64,000 nt of DNA, from contig NZ_OMPQ01000011.1 of assembly GCF_900313025.1 (NCBI RefSeq), positions 310,001-374,000 on the forward strand, read 5' to 3'. The translations under genes were made by a program, and so were the position numbers. The notes below the pieces were generated by a model that was not told the DNA's origin, did not search any database, and worked only from the letters and a program-made list of their open reading frames with translations. Shown here one piece after another: positions 25,230 through 34,101 of this stretch (its first letter is position 1; each line of letters opens with the position of its first letter). The stretch is from Pseudophaeobacter sp. EL27 (lineage in GTDB: Bacteria; Pseudomonadota; Alphaproteobacteria; Rhodobacterales; Rhodobacteraceae).

Positions 25230-25970
25230 ATGGCAAAGGCAGCGAAACAAACCAGAAAAACAAAATCAGGCCGATCCTGGATCACAGCTCCGCTGATGCG
25301 CCCCTGGCGCTGGCTAAGGCGTTGGATCCTGCGCGGTATTTTGGCATTTACTCTGGTGGCGACGCTGCTGGTGCTGCTGTTTTCCGTGGTGAACCCACCC
25401 ACCACCCATACGATCTGGAGCGAAAAACGCCGTCTTGGGGATGTGGATCAGGAATGGGTGCCGATGGAAGATATTGCCCCGGTTCTGGCGCGTTCGGTTG
25501 TGGCGGCGGAGGATGCGCGGTTCTGTCAGCACTGGGGCATAGATGTGCGGGCTATTCGGGCTGCTCTGGCGGAGGGTGGGCGGCGTGGCGGCTCTACCCT
25601 GTCGCAGCAGGTGGTGAAGAACGTCTTTCTGTGGCAGGGGCGCAGTTGGGGACGCAAAGCGCTGGAAACACTGCTGACGCCATTGGTGGAAGCGGTCTGG
25701 AGCAAGCGGCGCATTCTGGAAGTCTATCTGAATGTGGCGGAGATGGATGAGGGTATTTTTGGCGCGGAAGCTGCGTCGCGGCATTACTTTGGGGTGGGAC
25801 CGGATGCGCTGAACGCCCGTCAGGCGGCCCTGATTGCAGCAGTACTGCCCAACCCAAAGCAGCGCTCGGCAGCGCGCCCCAGCGCCAAAGTCAAACGCCG
25901 TGCCGCCAGTATTCGCGATGGGGCGGCCACCATCCGCGCAGATGGGCGCGCGGGCTGTTTCGAGGATTGA
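25230..25970 (+). CDS. mtgA: monofunctional peptidoglycan glycosyltransferase MtgA
   Basis: Polymerises lipid II into glycan strands at the inner membrane. One N-terminal membrane anchor (about residues 35-52, ILAFTLVATLLVLLFSVV) follows a basic cytoplasmic tail. The GT51 domain shows AAEDARFCQHWGID with the catalytic Glu, then GGSTLSQQVVKN and KRRILEVYLNVAEM. At 246 residues with no transpeptidase domain it is MtgA rather than a class A PBP. GAGGGG precedes the ATG. A plus-strand GST gene starts 70 bases downstream. Confidence 0.93.
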   Translation: MAKAAKQTRKTKSGRSWITAPLMRPWRWLRRWILRGILAFTLVATLLVLLFSVVNPPTTHTIWSEKRRLGDVDQEWVPMEDIAPVLARSVVAAEDARFCQHWGIDVRAIRAALAEGGRRGGSTLSQQVVKNVFLWQGRSWGRKALETLLTPLVEAVWSKRRILEVYLNVAEMDEGIFGAEAASRHYFGVGPDALNARQAALIAAVLPNPKQRSAARPSAKVKRRAASIRDGAATIRADGRAGCFED

Positions 25971-26039
25971 AGTTTTGCCGCACACAGGGCATTGCTGGAA
26001 CAGACCCTCGCTAGCTCATCCGGAGTTCCAAAAGACCAC

Positions 26040-26705
26040 ATGGCACGTCTCTATCATGTCCCGCTTTCGCCGTTTTGTCGGAAAATTCGCCTCTCGCTGG
26101 CGGAAAAGAAGATCGAAGTAGAACTGGTGGAAGAGCGCTATTGGGAAGCCGATCCGGACTTTTTGCGGCGCAACCCGGCGGGCAAGGTGCCGGTCATTCG
26201 GCTGGATGGCAAAATGATGTCCGAGAGTGCTGCTATCTGCGAATATCTGGAAGAGACCCGACCAACGCCTTCGCTTATGCCCAGCGATCCGGATGGCCGC
26301 TACGAGGTGCGCCGCATTGTCAGCTGGTTTGACGATAAATTCCATTCCGAAGTGACCTCGAAACTGCTCTATGAGCGGGTCAACAAGAAGGTCACCGGCG
26401 AGGGATACCCGGACAGTAAGAACGTCAAAGCCGGGGCCAAGGCCATCAAATACCACCTCGACTATATGACCTGGCTGTTGGATCATCGTCGTTGGTTGGC
26501 GGGGGATCAGATGAGTCTGGCGGATTTTGCAGCTGCGGCGCATCTGTCGTCGCTGGACTATATCTCGGATGTGGATTGGAATCGTTCGGCTGTGGTCAAG
26601 GACTGGTATGCCAAGATCAAATCACGCCCGGCCTTTCGCTCTATCCTGGCGGATCAGATCTCAGGGTTCCGCCCGCCCGCCCATTACGCAGATCTCGATT
26701 TCTGA
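26040..26705 (+). CDS. glutathione S-transferase family protein
   Basis: The thioredoxin-like N-domain starts LYHVPLSPFCRKIRLSLAEK with a Ser/Cys pair at the glutathione site, then NPAGKVPVIRLDG with the cis-Pro and ESAAICEYLEE for the gamma-glutamyl contact. The all-helical C-domain contains WLAGDQMSLADFAAAAHL. The start at 26040 gives 221 residues and the usual MARLYH N-terminus; an upstream in-frame codon at 25992 would add a 16-residue tail. Substrate unknown. A hairpin terminator follows, separating it from queG. Confidence 0.85.
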   Translation: MARLYHVPLSPFCRKIRLSLAEKKIEVELVEERYWEADPDFLRRNPAGKVPVIRLDGKMMSESAAICEYLEETRPTPSLMPSDPDGRYEVRRIVSWFDDKFHSEVTSKLLYERVNKKVTGEGYPDSKNVKAGAKAIKYHLDYMTWLLDHRRWLAGDQMSLADFAAAAHLSSLDYISDVDWNRSAVVKDWYAKIKSRPAFRSILADQISGFRPPAHYADLDF

Positions 26706-26740
26706 GCGACTGGCGTTTTGCGCTCACCACTGTCACTATG

Positions 26741-26764
26741 AGGGGGCTGTCTGCCCCCTTTTGC
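26741..26764 (+). terminator. hairpin terminator after the GST gene
   Basis: AGGGGGC and GCCCCCT with a 5-base loop (26741-26759) run into TTTT. A perfect palindrome GCCTTTTTGAAAAAGGC follows at 26763-26779. Both sit immediately before a copy of the dispersed GGATATTT...GGCCAAATGAAA motif. Confidence 0.65.
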
Positions 26765-26785
26765 CTTTTTGAAAAAGGCAATTCA

Positions 26786-26816
26786 CCCCCGAGGATATTT
26801 CTGGCCAAATGAAAAA
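26786..26816 (+). repeat. dispersed intergenic motif, copy A
   Basis: CCCCCGAGGATATTTCTGG followed by CCAAATGAAAAA. Two similar copies occur at 53944-53970 (reverse) and 59495-59524. All are intergenic and next to GC-rich hairpins. This copy runs over the queG start codon: its AAATGAAA contains the ATG. Confidence 0.75.
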
Positions 26817-27861
26817 CGCAGCTGAACTGAAGGCGCGGCTGGTGGCGCGGGCCCTCGAAGAGGGGTTTGTGGCTTGTAGGATCTGTCACCCCTGGGATGT
26901 GCCGCAGGTGCCGGAGCGGCTGCAGCAATTTCTCGACAAGGGGTATCATGGGCAGATGGGCTGGATGGCAGAGCGCAGCCATTGGCGTGGCGATCCGAGT
27001 GTTTTGTGGCCCGAGGCGCGGTCCGTCATCATGCTGGCGGAGAGTTACACGCCGGAAGAAGATCCGATGGAGATTGTCGGCTGTGTCGACCGGGGTGCCG
27101 TGTCTGTTTACGCGCGCAACAAGGACTATCATGATCTGGTCAAGAAGCGCCTGAAACGTTTGGCGCGCTGGTTGATTGAAGAGGCCAGGGCGCAGGATGA
27201 GGCCGCTGAGGTAAAGGTGTTTGTTGATACCGCACCGGTGCCGGAAAAACCCCTGGGGCAAGCGGCGGGGCTTGGTTGGCAGGGGAAACATACCAATCTG
27301 GTAAGCCGAGATTGGGGCAATTGGGCCTTTTTAGGCTCTGTTTTTACCACGCTTGATCTGCCGGTGGACGAGGCTGAGCCGGATCGCTGTGGATCGTGTT
27401 CATCCTGTTTGACGGCCTGCCCGACCGAGGCCTTTACCGCGCCCTATCAGATGGATGCACGGCGCTGTATTTCCTATCTGACGATCGAACACAAAGGCCC
27501 GATTGACGAAGAACTGCGCGGCAGGTTGGGCAACCGTATCTATGGCTGTGATGACTGCTTGTCGGCCTGCCCCTGGAACAAATTTGCCGTTGCGGCCAGC
27601 GATCTGCGCTATGCGGCGCGGGCTGAATTACAGGCGCCCAGACTGGCGGAATTGGCAGTGTTGGATGACACCGGGTTCAGGGCTTTTTTCTCAGGCTCAC
27701 CAATCAAGCGGGTGGGGCGGGATCGCTTTGTGCGCAACGTGCTCTATGCGATTGGCAATTCCGGGCAGCCTGAGCTGCGCAGCGTGGCGCAGGGATTGCT
27801 CGAAGATCCTGACCCGACGGTAGCCGATGCGGCGCAATGGGCGGTTCAGCGGCTTTCATGA
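26809..27861 (+). CDS. queG: epoxyqueuosine reductase QueG
   Basis: Performs the last step of queuosine biosynthesis in tRNA, reducing epoxyqueuosine at position 34 using cobalamin and two [4Fe-4S] clusters. Cluster motifs are [12 protein letters not shown] (Cys194, 197, 200, 204) and [11 protein letters not shown] (Cys247, 250, 254). [20 protein letters not shown] is the family's substrate and cobalamin-site segment. The 350-residue length is normal, with a HEAT-like C-terminal tail ending in AAQWAVQRL. The start ATG lies within a dispersed repeat, with GAGGA about 12 bases upstream. Confidence 0.94.
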   Translation: MKNAAELKARLVARALEEGFVACRICHPWDVPQVPERLQQFLDKGYHGQMGWMAERSHWRGDPSVLWPEARSVIMLAESYTPEEDPMEIVGCVDRGAVSVYARNKDYHDLVKKRLKRLARWLIEEARAQDEAAEVKVFVDTAPVPEKPLGQAAGLGWQGKHTNLVSRDWGNWAFLGSVFTTLDLPVDEAEPDRCGSCSSCLTACPTEAFTAPYQMDARRCISYLTIEHKGPIDEELRGRLGNRIYGCDDCLSACPWNKFAVAASDLRYAARAELQAPRLAELAVLDDTGFRAFFSGSPIKRVGRDRFVRNVLYAIGNSGQPELRSVAQGLLEDPDPTVADAAQWAVQRLS

Positions 27862-27930
27862 CGCAAACAGGATGGACCTGTCTCAAATAGGCGTTAGACC
27901 GGTTCTGCGAACGGGTTGGAGACTATTGAA

Positions 27931-29937
27931 ATGGCACTGCTTTTGGGTGTGGATACGGGCGGAACCTATACGGATGCGGTTTTGATCCGTGACGAGGAAG
28001 AGGTGATCGCCAGCGCCAAATCGCTGACGACGCGGGCGGATCTGGCTATCGGGGTTGGGGGGGCCATTCGGGCGGTTTTGGCGCAGTCTGGCTGTGCCGC
28101 AGGCGAGGTCTCGATGGCGGCGCTGTCGACGACGCTGGCAACCAATGCGTTGGTTGAAGGCCAGGGCGGGCGCGTTGCGTTGATCTATGTGGGATTTAGC
28201 GAGGCCGACCTGGATCGCCACGGGCTGAAGGATGCGTTGAAGGGCGACCCTGCGCTGGTTCTTGCAGGGGGGCATAATCACGCAGGCTCCGAGGCCACTG
28301 CCCTGGACGTTACGGCGTTACGGGCCTTTTTAGAGACACATTCCGCAGGCGTTTCCGGCTTTGCCGTGGCCTCTGTCTTTGCCACCCGCAACCCGGCACA
28401 TGAGCTGGAGGTTGCCCGTATCATCGGCGAGATGACCCAGGCGCCGGTCACCTGTTCACATCAGTTGTCGGCCAAGCTGAACGGGCCCAAGCGGGCGGTG
28501 ACCGCGGTGCTGAATGCGCGGCTTATCGGCATGATTGACCGGTTGATTGGCCGGGCGCAGGATGTGCTGGTGGAGCTGGGGGTGACAGCGCCAATGATGG
28601 TGGTGCGGGGCGATGGCGCGCTGATGTCCGCAGAACAGGCACGTGAACGCCCGATTGAGACCATCCTGAGTGGGCCGGCCGCCTCGATCGTCGGGGCGCG
28701 CTGGATGACCGGTGCAGAGAATGCTCTGGTAAGTGACATCGGCGGCACCACTACGGATGTGGCCCTGATCCGCGACGGCAAGCCGGCTATTGATCCGGCA
28801 GGCGCGCGGGTTGGCGAATTTCGCACCATGGTCGAGGCGGTGGCGATGCGTACCACGGGCCTGGGCGGGGACAGTCAGGTGCATATGCAGGCCAGCGGAT
28901 TGCAGGGGGGCGTGACACTTGGACCGCGCCGGGTTGTACCGATCTCTTTGATGGCCACGGAGGCGCCTGAGTTGGTACATGCGACGCTGGATCAGCAGCT
29001 GCTGGCGCCGGTGGTGGGGGAATATGACGGCAGGTTTGTACGCGCCGTGCTGGGCCTGCCTGCTGCCGGTCTGGGCGAGCGCGAACATGCGCTGCTGGGG
29101 CGCATTGGCACCGAGGTCCACCCGCTGGGTAGCATTTTGCGCACCCGAATGGAGCAGGGCGCGCTGAGCCGGTTGGTGGATCGCGGGCTGGTGCAGGTCT
29201 CGGGTGTGACCCCATCGGACGCCAGCCATGTGCTGGGCCGGGTGGAGGCCTGGGATGCGGAGGCCGCGACAAAGGCGCTGACGCTGTTTGCCCGGCGTCG
29301 GGTCGGTAGCGGAGAGACCTTGGCCCCGGATGCTCATAGCTTGGCACAGATGATTGTTGATCAGCTGACGGAACAGACCTCTTTGACGTTGTTAGAGGCT
29401 GCTTTTGCCGAGGAGGCTGAAGAGTTCCCTGTGCCGCCCGCTGATCTGGCGCGGCATGTGCTGACGCATCGGGGGTTGGCCTCGCATCGTGGGATTTTGT
29501 CGATAGATGTTGCGGTGAATATCGATGTGGTGGGGCTAGGGGCCTCGGCCCCCTGTTATTACCCAGCAGTTGGCGAGCGGCTGAAATGCCGGATGCTGCT
29601 GCCGGAACATGCCGGGGTTGCCAATGCAATTGGCGCCGTTGTTGGTCGCATCACCATGCGTCGCAGCGGGAGCGTGACATCGCCGGCCGAGGGCAAGTTC
29701 CGGGTACACCTGGACAGCGCGCCGCAGGACTTTTCCGCCTCGCAAGAGGCTTTGCAGGTGCTCGAGCAGGCCCTGCGGGATCAGGCAAGTGCCGAGGCCG
29801 AAGCGGCAGGGGCACAGGATATCCATATTCATGTCACCCGCGATATCCGCATGGCCGAGGTTGAGGCGCGTGAGGTTTTTGTCGAGGCCATGCTGACGGT
29901 CGAGGCCAGTGGCCGCCCGCGTGTGGCCCAGGACTAA
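27931..29937 (+). CDS. hydantoinase/oxoprolinase family protein (HyuA-like)
   Basis: An ATP-dependent amidohydrolase of the HyuA/oxoprolinase A type. The N-terminus LLLGVDTGGTYTDAVLI is the actin-like phosphate-binding loop, STTLATNALVEG is the family's second motif, and SDIGGTTTDVALI forms the second nucleotide-binding loop. The 668-residue length fits HyuA alone; the HyuB partner is not adjacent, so the substrate is uncertain. I use ATG at 27931, nine bases after GGAG, in place of TTG at 27916. It follows queG by 69 bases and ends at a bidirectional terminator shared with msrA. Confidence 0.85.
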   Translation: MALLLGVDTGGTYTDAVLIRDEEEVIASAKSLTTRADLAIGVGGAIRAVLAQSGCAAGEVSMAALSTTLATNALVEGQGGRVALIYVGFSEADLDRHGLKDALKGDPALVLAGGHNHAGSEATALDVTALRAFLETHSAGVSGFAVASVFATRNPAHELEVARIIGEMTQAPVTCSHQLSAKLNGPKRAVTAVLNARLIGMIDRLIGRAQDVLVELGVTAPMMVVRGDGALMSAEQARERPIETILSGPAASIVGARWMTGAENALVSDIGGTTTDVALIRDGKPAIDPAGARVGEFRTMVEAVAMRTTGLGGDSQVHMQASGLQGGVTLGPRRVVPISLMATEAPELVHATLDQQLLAPVVGEYDGRFVRAVLGLPAAGLGEREHALLGRIGTEVHPLGSILRTRMEQGALSRLVDRGLVQVSGVTPSDASHVLGRVEAWDAEAATKALTLFARRRVGSGETLAPDAHSLAQMIVDQLTEQTSLTLLEAAFAEEAEEFPVPPADLARHVLTHRGLASHRGILSIDVAVNIDVVGLGASAPCYYPAVGERLKCRMLLPEHAGVANAIGAVVGRITMRRSGSVTSPAEGKFRVHLDSAPQDFSASQEALQVLEQALRDQASAEAEAAGAQDIHIHVTRDIRMAEVEAREVFVEAMLTVEASGRPRVAQD

Positions 29938-29950
29938 CACCGTGCACAGA

Positions 29951-29985
29951 AAAAGACCCGCCCCAGATGGAGGCGGGTCTTATTG
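29951..29985. terminator. bidirectional terminator between hydantoinase and msrA
   Basis: Perfect 10-bp stem AAGACCCGCC/GGCGGGTCTT with a 9-base loop; TATT follows on plus and TTTTCTGTG on minus. It lies between two convergent genes. Confidence 0.85.
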
Positions 29986-30006
29986 AAATAGCGGCTCTAA
30001 CCTGGG

Positions 30007-30522
30007 TTATTCGGCTGCTGATGCGCGTTTGGGCAGAACCCAATCTGGTCGGGCAAAGTGGCAGGTGTAGCCATCGGGGCGGTGTTCCAGATAATCCTGA
30101 TGCTCAGGCTCGGCCTCCCAGAAATCACTCACGGCTTCGACTTCGGTGACGACTTTGCCGGGCCAAAGGCCGCAGGCCTCCACATCGGCAATCGTGTCCA
30201 GGGCCGTGGCCTTTTGGGCATCATCCACATAGTAGATTGCCGACCGATAGCTCATCCCCAGGTCATTGCCCTGGCGGTTTTGCGTGGTGGGGTCGTGAAT
30301 CTGAAAGAAGAACTCCAGCAATTCGCGGTAGGAGGTCAGTTTGGGGTCAAAGATGATCTCGATGCCTTCGGCATGGGTGCCGTGGTTTTTATAGGTGGCA
30401 CTGGCCACATCACCTCCAGTATAGCCGACGCGGGTTTCCAGCACGCCTTTGCGCTTGCGGATCAGATCCTGCATGCCCCAAAAACAACCCCCGGCGAGAA
30501 CGGCGCGTTCAGTTACACTCAT
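30007..30522 (-). CDS. msrA: peptide-methionine (S)-S-oxide reductase MsrA
   Basis: Repairs the S-epimer of methionine sulfoxide. The catalytic Cys13 is in AGGCFWG at the N-terminus, with [12 protein letters not shown] and YRSAIYY as further family motifs. It is 171 residues long. No resolving Cys pair near the C-terminus is visible, so recycling may use a different thiol. Its ATG overlaps the msrB stop by four bases; msrB and msrA therefore form one translationally coupled unit. Confidence 0.95.
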   Translation of the reverse strand: MSVTERAVLAGGCFWGMQDLIRKRKGVLETRVGYTGGDVASATYKNHGTHAEGIEIIFDPKLTSYRELLEFFFQIHDPTTQNRQGNDLGMSYRSAIYYVDDAQKATALDTIADVEACGLWPGKVVTEVEAVSDFWEAEPEHQDYLEHRPDGYTCHFARPDWVLPKRASAAE

Positions 30523-30968
30523 GCTCTTTCCTCCACTTGATTGATGTACTCTGCATAGCCCTCGGCCTCCATCTCTGCCAAGGGAACAAAGCGTAGCGAG
30601 GCCGAGTTGATGCAGTAGCGCAGACCGCCACGATCCACTGGCCCATCCGGGAAGACATGGCCGAGATGGCTGTCACCATGGGTCGAGCGGACCTCAGTGC
30701 GGATCATACCCAGGGTGCGGTCTTCCAACTCGCTCACATAGGCGGGTTCAATTGGTTTGGTAAAGCTGGGCCAGCCACAGCCAGATTCATATTTGTCGCC
30801 TGAGGCAAACAAGGGTTCCCCCGAGACGATATCAACATAGATGCCAACCTCTTTGTTGGCGAGCAGCTTGCCGGTGCCGGGGCGTTCAGTGCCGGCGTTC
30901 TGGGTGACGTAGAATTCTTCTTCTGAAAGGGCGGCGATGGCTGCCGGGTCTTTGCTGTATCTGGTCAT
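30519..30968 (-). CDS. msrB: peptide-methionine (R)-S-oxide reductase MsrB (zinc-less type)
   Basis: Repairs the R-epimer of methionine sulfoxide. The catalytic Cys119 is in [13 protein letters not shown], and SGCGWPSF and [10 protein letters not shown] are the other signatures. The two CxxC zinc-binding pairs found in the E. coli enzyme are missing: the first position reads [11 protein letters not shown]. This places it in the zinc-free group. The 149-residue length is normal. First gene of the msrB-msrA pair. Confidence 0.94.
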   Translation of the reverse strand: MTRYSKDPAAIAALSEEEFYVTQNAGTERPGTGKLLANKEVGIYVDIVSGEPLFASGDKYESGCGWPSFTKPIEPAYVSELEDRTLGMIRTEVRSTHGDSHLGHVFPDGPVDRGGLRYCINSASLRFVPLAEMEAEGYAEYINQVEERA

Positions 30969-31119
30969 GACATTCTCCGTCTAATGCGGCCATTTCCCTG
31001 TGACCGCTCTGTTCGCTGTTGGGACAAAGATGGGGTGTCGCGGGCAAAATGCAAAGAAGGTTTCGCTCTGCTCGCGTTTCCGTGTGGAGCGGTAGCTCTG
31101 GTGGCCAAAGCCATGTGCT

Positions 31120-31992
31120 CTATTTGGGGGCAGCTTGCCGCGATAGCTGCACCGCCAGAATGCCCAGGGTCACCACCGCGACGCCTATCATATCCAGCAG
31201 GCCCAGCTTCTCTCCCAGAATGACACTGGCAACGGCGACGCCAAAAACCGGGTTGAGGAAGTGAAAGGTTGCAGCGCGAATGGCGCCGATCCGGTTGAGC
31301 AGCAAGACCCAGATAAAGGTCGCCATCAGACCGGGAACAAGCGTTGTATAGGCAAAGGCCAGGCCCAACCGCAGGGTTGGATTGACAAAGATCTCTTCGG
31401 TCAGGGGGGCGGCGACAAACAGGATGGCAGAGCCAACCAGCATTTGCAGCCCCACCACCATCATGAAGTTCCCACCCGAGGTGGCCCCACGCAGCGCCAG
31501 CGTAGCAACGGCAAGGGCCAGAACGCCAATGACGCAGAGCAGGACGCCAAAAAAATCAACTCCGGCACTGATGCGGGTTCCCATGATCAGGGCGACTCCA
31601 GCCACCCCTGCCAACAGGCCCAGAACGCCAAGAGGTTTGAGCTTATCGCCGTAGATTGCCCAGGTTGCCATCGCCACCAGCAGCGGCATGGTGGAGGCAA
31701 TAATTGCTGCCAGCGAGGCTTCGATCCACTGCATGGCGACAAAGTTAAGCCCGAGATAAAGCGCATTCTGACAGAGGCCAAAGATCATCGTCGCCCGCCA
31801 CTGACCACGGGTCAGGCGCCAGGTCTGGCCCAGAGCCAGCGCGATCCCGACACCAATCAAGCCAGAGATCAGAAACCGCACCGCCAGGGAGAACAGGGGC
31901 GAAGCATCCATCACGATGATCCGTGCCGAGGTGAAAGCCGAAGACCACATGAAGGCAAAGATAAGCCCCATGGCAATTGCGCGTAGATCCAT
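31120..31992 (-). CDS. DMT family transporter (EamA domains)
   Basis: An inner-membrane permease of the drug/metabolite transporter superfamily, 290 residues with about ten hydrophobic segments arranged as two EamA repeats. The first repeat starts MGLIFAFMWSSAFTSARI and the second contains VPGLMATFIWVLLLNRIGA and NPVFGVAVASVILGE. The substrate cannot be inferred; amino acids, metabolites or drugs are all possible. Stand-alone gene between msrB and HU. Confidence 0.85.
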   Translation of the reverse strand: MDLRAIAMGLIFAFMWSSAFTSARIIVMDASPLFSLAVRFLISGLIGVGIALALGQTWRLTRGQWRATMIFGLCQNALYLGLNFVAMQWIEASLAAIIASTMPLLVAMATWAIYGDKLKPLGVLGLLAGVAGVALIMGTRISAGVDFFGVLLCVIGVLALAVATLALRGATSGGNFMMVVGLQMLVGSAILFVAAPLTEEIFVNPTLRLGLAFAYTTLVPGLMATFIWVLLLNRIGAIRAATFHFLNPVFGVAVASVILGEKLGLLDMIGVAVVTLGILAVQLSRQAAPK

Positions 31993-32120
31993 GCTGGTGT
32001 CTCCTGGGGGGCTGGTGGTTGTCTCAGGTCTTTAGCAAGGCAAGTATCCCGTGGGAATGCAGATTCGTGAGGGTGTCACGCGATTGGCATCCGGTCACAG
32101 GCGAGGAGGGAGAGAGGCAA

Positions 32121-32148
32121 CAAAAAAGGGCCGCCAAAGGCGACCCTG
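32121..32148 (-). terminator. Rho-independent terminator after the HU gene
   Basis: In the minus direction AGGGTCGC-ctttg-GCGGCCCT (one mismatch) is followed by TTTTTTG, about 35 bases beyond the HU stop. Confidence 0.8.
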
Positions 32149-32180
32149 ATCTCGATAGCTGTAATCCGGAATTTCCAGGA

Positions 32181-32474
32181 TTATGCTTCGCCGTTGACGC
32201 TGTCTTTCAGGGCCTTGGCAATGGTCATTTTCACGACCTTGTCAGCTTCCTTCATGAACTTCTCGCCAGTGGCAGGATTACGCACTTCGCGCTCGGGGCG
32301 CTCACGGCAATAGATTTTGCCAACGCCGGGCAGAGTCACGGCACCACCGCCGGACACTTCGCGTGTGATCAGCGCGCAAACAGCTTCCAGAGCGGCGCCT
32401 GCTGTCTTTTTGTCTTCGCCCATTTCCTCAGCCAGAGCTGCAACAAGCTGGGTTTTTGTCATTGGTTTGGACAT
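32181..32474 (-). CDS. HU family DNA-binding protein
   Basis: Small dimeric nucleoid protein that bends DNA. The 97-residue sequence starts MSKPMTKTQLVAALAEEMG, has the beta-arm region with CRERPEREVRNPATGE (the HU/IHF signature with the conserved Arg-Asn-Pro tip) and ends MTIAKALKDSVN. AAGGAG is well placed before the ATG. It contains an unusual Cys-Ala-Leu-Ile segment in the second helix. Probably HU and not IHF because of the N-terminal helix pattern; that choice is less sure than the family. Confidence 0.9.
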   Translation of the reverse strand: MSKPMTKTQLVAALAEEMGEDKKTAGAALEAVCALITREVSGGGAVTLPGVGKIYCRERPEREVRNPATGEKFMKEADKVVKMTIAKALKDSVNGEA

Positions 32475-32534
32475 TCTCAGATCTCCTTAAAACTGCCCGA
32501 ACTATGGGGCCTCATCGCGTGACATTATCGTTAT

Positions 32535-32552
32535 GTTGTGTAGGAACACAAC
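32535..32552. repeat. hairpin GTTGTGT-AGGA-ACACAAC upstream of HU
   Basis: A perfect 7-bp inverted repeat with a 4-base loop, about 60 bases upstream of the HU ATG and downstream of amn. No T-run follows on either strand, so an operator or a leader/3'-end hairpin is as likely as a terminator. Confidence 0.45.
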
Positions 32553-32616
32553 GCGTAGTGTTACAAAACACCATAGAAACCAGCGGTTTTTTGCAGAAAA
32601 CAGTGGAAAACTCACC

Positions 32617-34101
32617 CTAGAGGAAGGCGGTTTCGTCGAAAGAGCGCAGTTTTCGGCTGTGCAGCCGCTCCAGAGGCATCGATCTGAGCTGTTCCATTGC
32701 TCTTATGCCAATCTGCAAATGACGTGCAACCTGTGTTTGGTAAAAGTCCGACGCCATGCCAGGCAGCTTCAGCTCGCCATGCAGGGGTTTGTCGGACACA
32801 CAGAGGAGGGTGCCGTAGGGGACGCGGAAGCGATAGCCATTGGCGGCGATAGTGGCGCTCTCCATATCCAGCGCGATGGCGCGCGATTGGCTGAGCCGCT
32901 GCACCGGGCCGGACTGGTCGCGCAGCTCCCAGTTGCGGTTGTCGATGGTGGCGACGGTGCCTGTGCGCATAATCCGCTTGAGGTCATAGCCCTCGTATTC
33001 GGTCACCTCAGCCACGGCCTGTTCCAGCGCGATCTGGATTTCGGCCAGCGCAGGGATCGGCGTCCAGACGGGGAGGTCATCATCCAGCACATGGTCTTCA
33101 CGCAGATAGGCATGGGCGAGAACAAAATCCCCCAGCGCCTGGGTATTGCGTAGGCCCGCGCAATGGCCGACCATCATCCAGGCATGGGGGCGCAGCACTG
33201 CGATGTGATCGGTGGCGGTTTTGGCATTTGACGGACCAACGCCGATATTGACCAGGGTGATGCCTTTGCCATCGGCGCGCTTCAGATGGTAGGTCGGCAT
33301 CTGCGGCAGTTTGGCAATCGCGGGGATCTCGGCCTCTGGGTCGGTGATCTGGTGATTGCCGGTGCTGACAAAGCTGGTGTAGCCGGAATTGGGATCGGCC
33401 AACTGTGCACGGGCATAGGCCTCAAACTCGGCCACGTAGAACTGATAGTTGGTGAACAAGACGTGGTTTTGAAAATGCTCGGCACTGGTCGCTGTGTAAT
33501 GCGACAGTCGCGCCAGTGAGTAGTCAACACGCTGGGCGGTGAACAGCGACAGCGGGCCGATGCCATCCTCGGCTTGATAGGTGCCATTGACGATATCATC
33601 ATTGGTGGTGGCCAGATCCGGCACGTCAAAGACATCGCGCAGGGTGAACCCGGCTGCGCCCTCTTGCGGCACGGTCAGATCTGGGCGCGAGGCGACGGCA
33701 AAATGCACCGGGATCGGTGTGTCCGAGGCGCCAATGGTGACGGGCTGGCCGTGGTTCTTGATTAATAGCGCGATCTGCTGGGTCAGGTAGTGGCGAAACA
33801 GATCCGGCCGCGTCACCGTGGTGGCGTAGGTGCCCGGCGCTGAGACATGACCAAAGCTGAGGCGGCTGTCCACCTGGGCAAAGCTTGAGGTGGTAAAGCG
33901 GATCTCTGGGTAAAAGGCGCGAATACGCTGATCCCCTTGGGTGCCTGCGGCCATGCTGCGCATGAACTCTTCACAGAGGAAGGTTGTGGCCTGTTCATAG
34001 AGCTGCTCCAGCCGGGCCACGGCGGCAGCGGCATCGGTAAAGCTCTCGGGGGCGGGGATGCCGGGGTGTTTGATATGGGTCGCTGGGGCTGTTGGGGTCA
34101 T
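32617..34101 (-). CDS. amn: AMP nucleosidase
   Basis: Cleaves AMP to adenine and ribose-5-phosphate in purine salvage. The 494-residue protein has an N-terminal alpha/beta domain and a C-terminal nucleoside-phosphorylase-like domain with LVNIGVGPSNAKTATDHI, MVGHCAGLRNTQ and DMESATIAANGYRFRVPYG, in which Glu and Asp contact the ribose and base. The start overlaps the stop of ade (ATGA), so the two are coupled and their enzymes act in sequence: AMP to adenine, adenine to hypoxanthine. Confidence 0.94.
   Translation of the reverse strand: MTPTAPATHIKHPGIPAPESFTDAAAAVARLEQLYEQATTFLCEEFMRSMAAGTQGDQRIRAFYPEIRFTTSSFAQVDSRLSFGHVSAPGTYATTVTRPDLFRHYLTQQIALLIKNHGQPVTIGASDTPIPVHFAVASRPDLTVPQEGAAGFTLRDVFDVPDLATTNDDIVNGTYQAEDGIGPLSLFTAQRVDYSLARLSHYTATSAEHFQNHVLFTNYQFYVAEFEAYARAQLADPNSGYTSFVSTGNHQITDPEAEIPAIAKLPQMPTYHLKRADGKGITLVNIGVGPSNAKTATDHIAVLRPHAWMMVGHCAGLRNTQALGDFVLAHAYLREDHVLDDDLPVWTPIPALAEIQIALEQAVAEVTEYEGYDLKRIMRTGTVATIDNRNWELRDQSGPVQRLSQSRAIALDMESATIAANGYRFRVPYGTLLCVSDKPLHGELKLPGMASDFYQTQVARHLQIGIRAMEQLRSMPLERLHSRKLRSFDETAFL

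Noticed and set aside
27931-29937. Complete hydantoinase operon
   Set aside because: Only the HyuA-like subunit is present; no HyuB-like gene is adjacent on either side.
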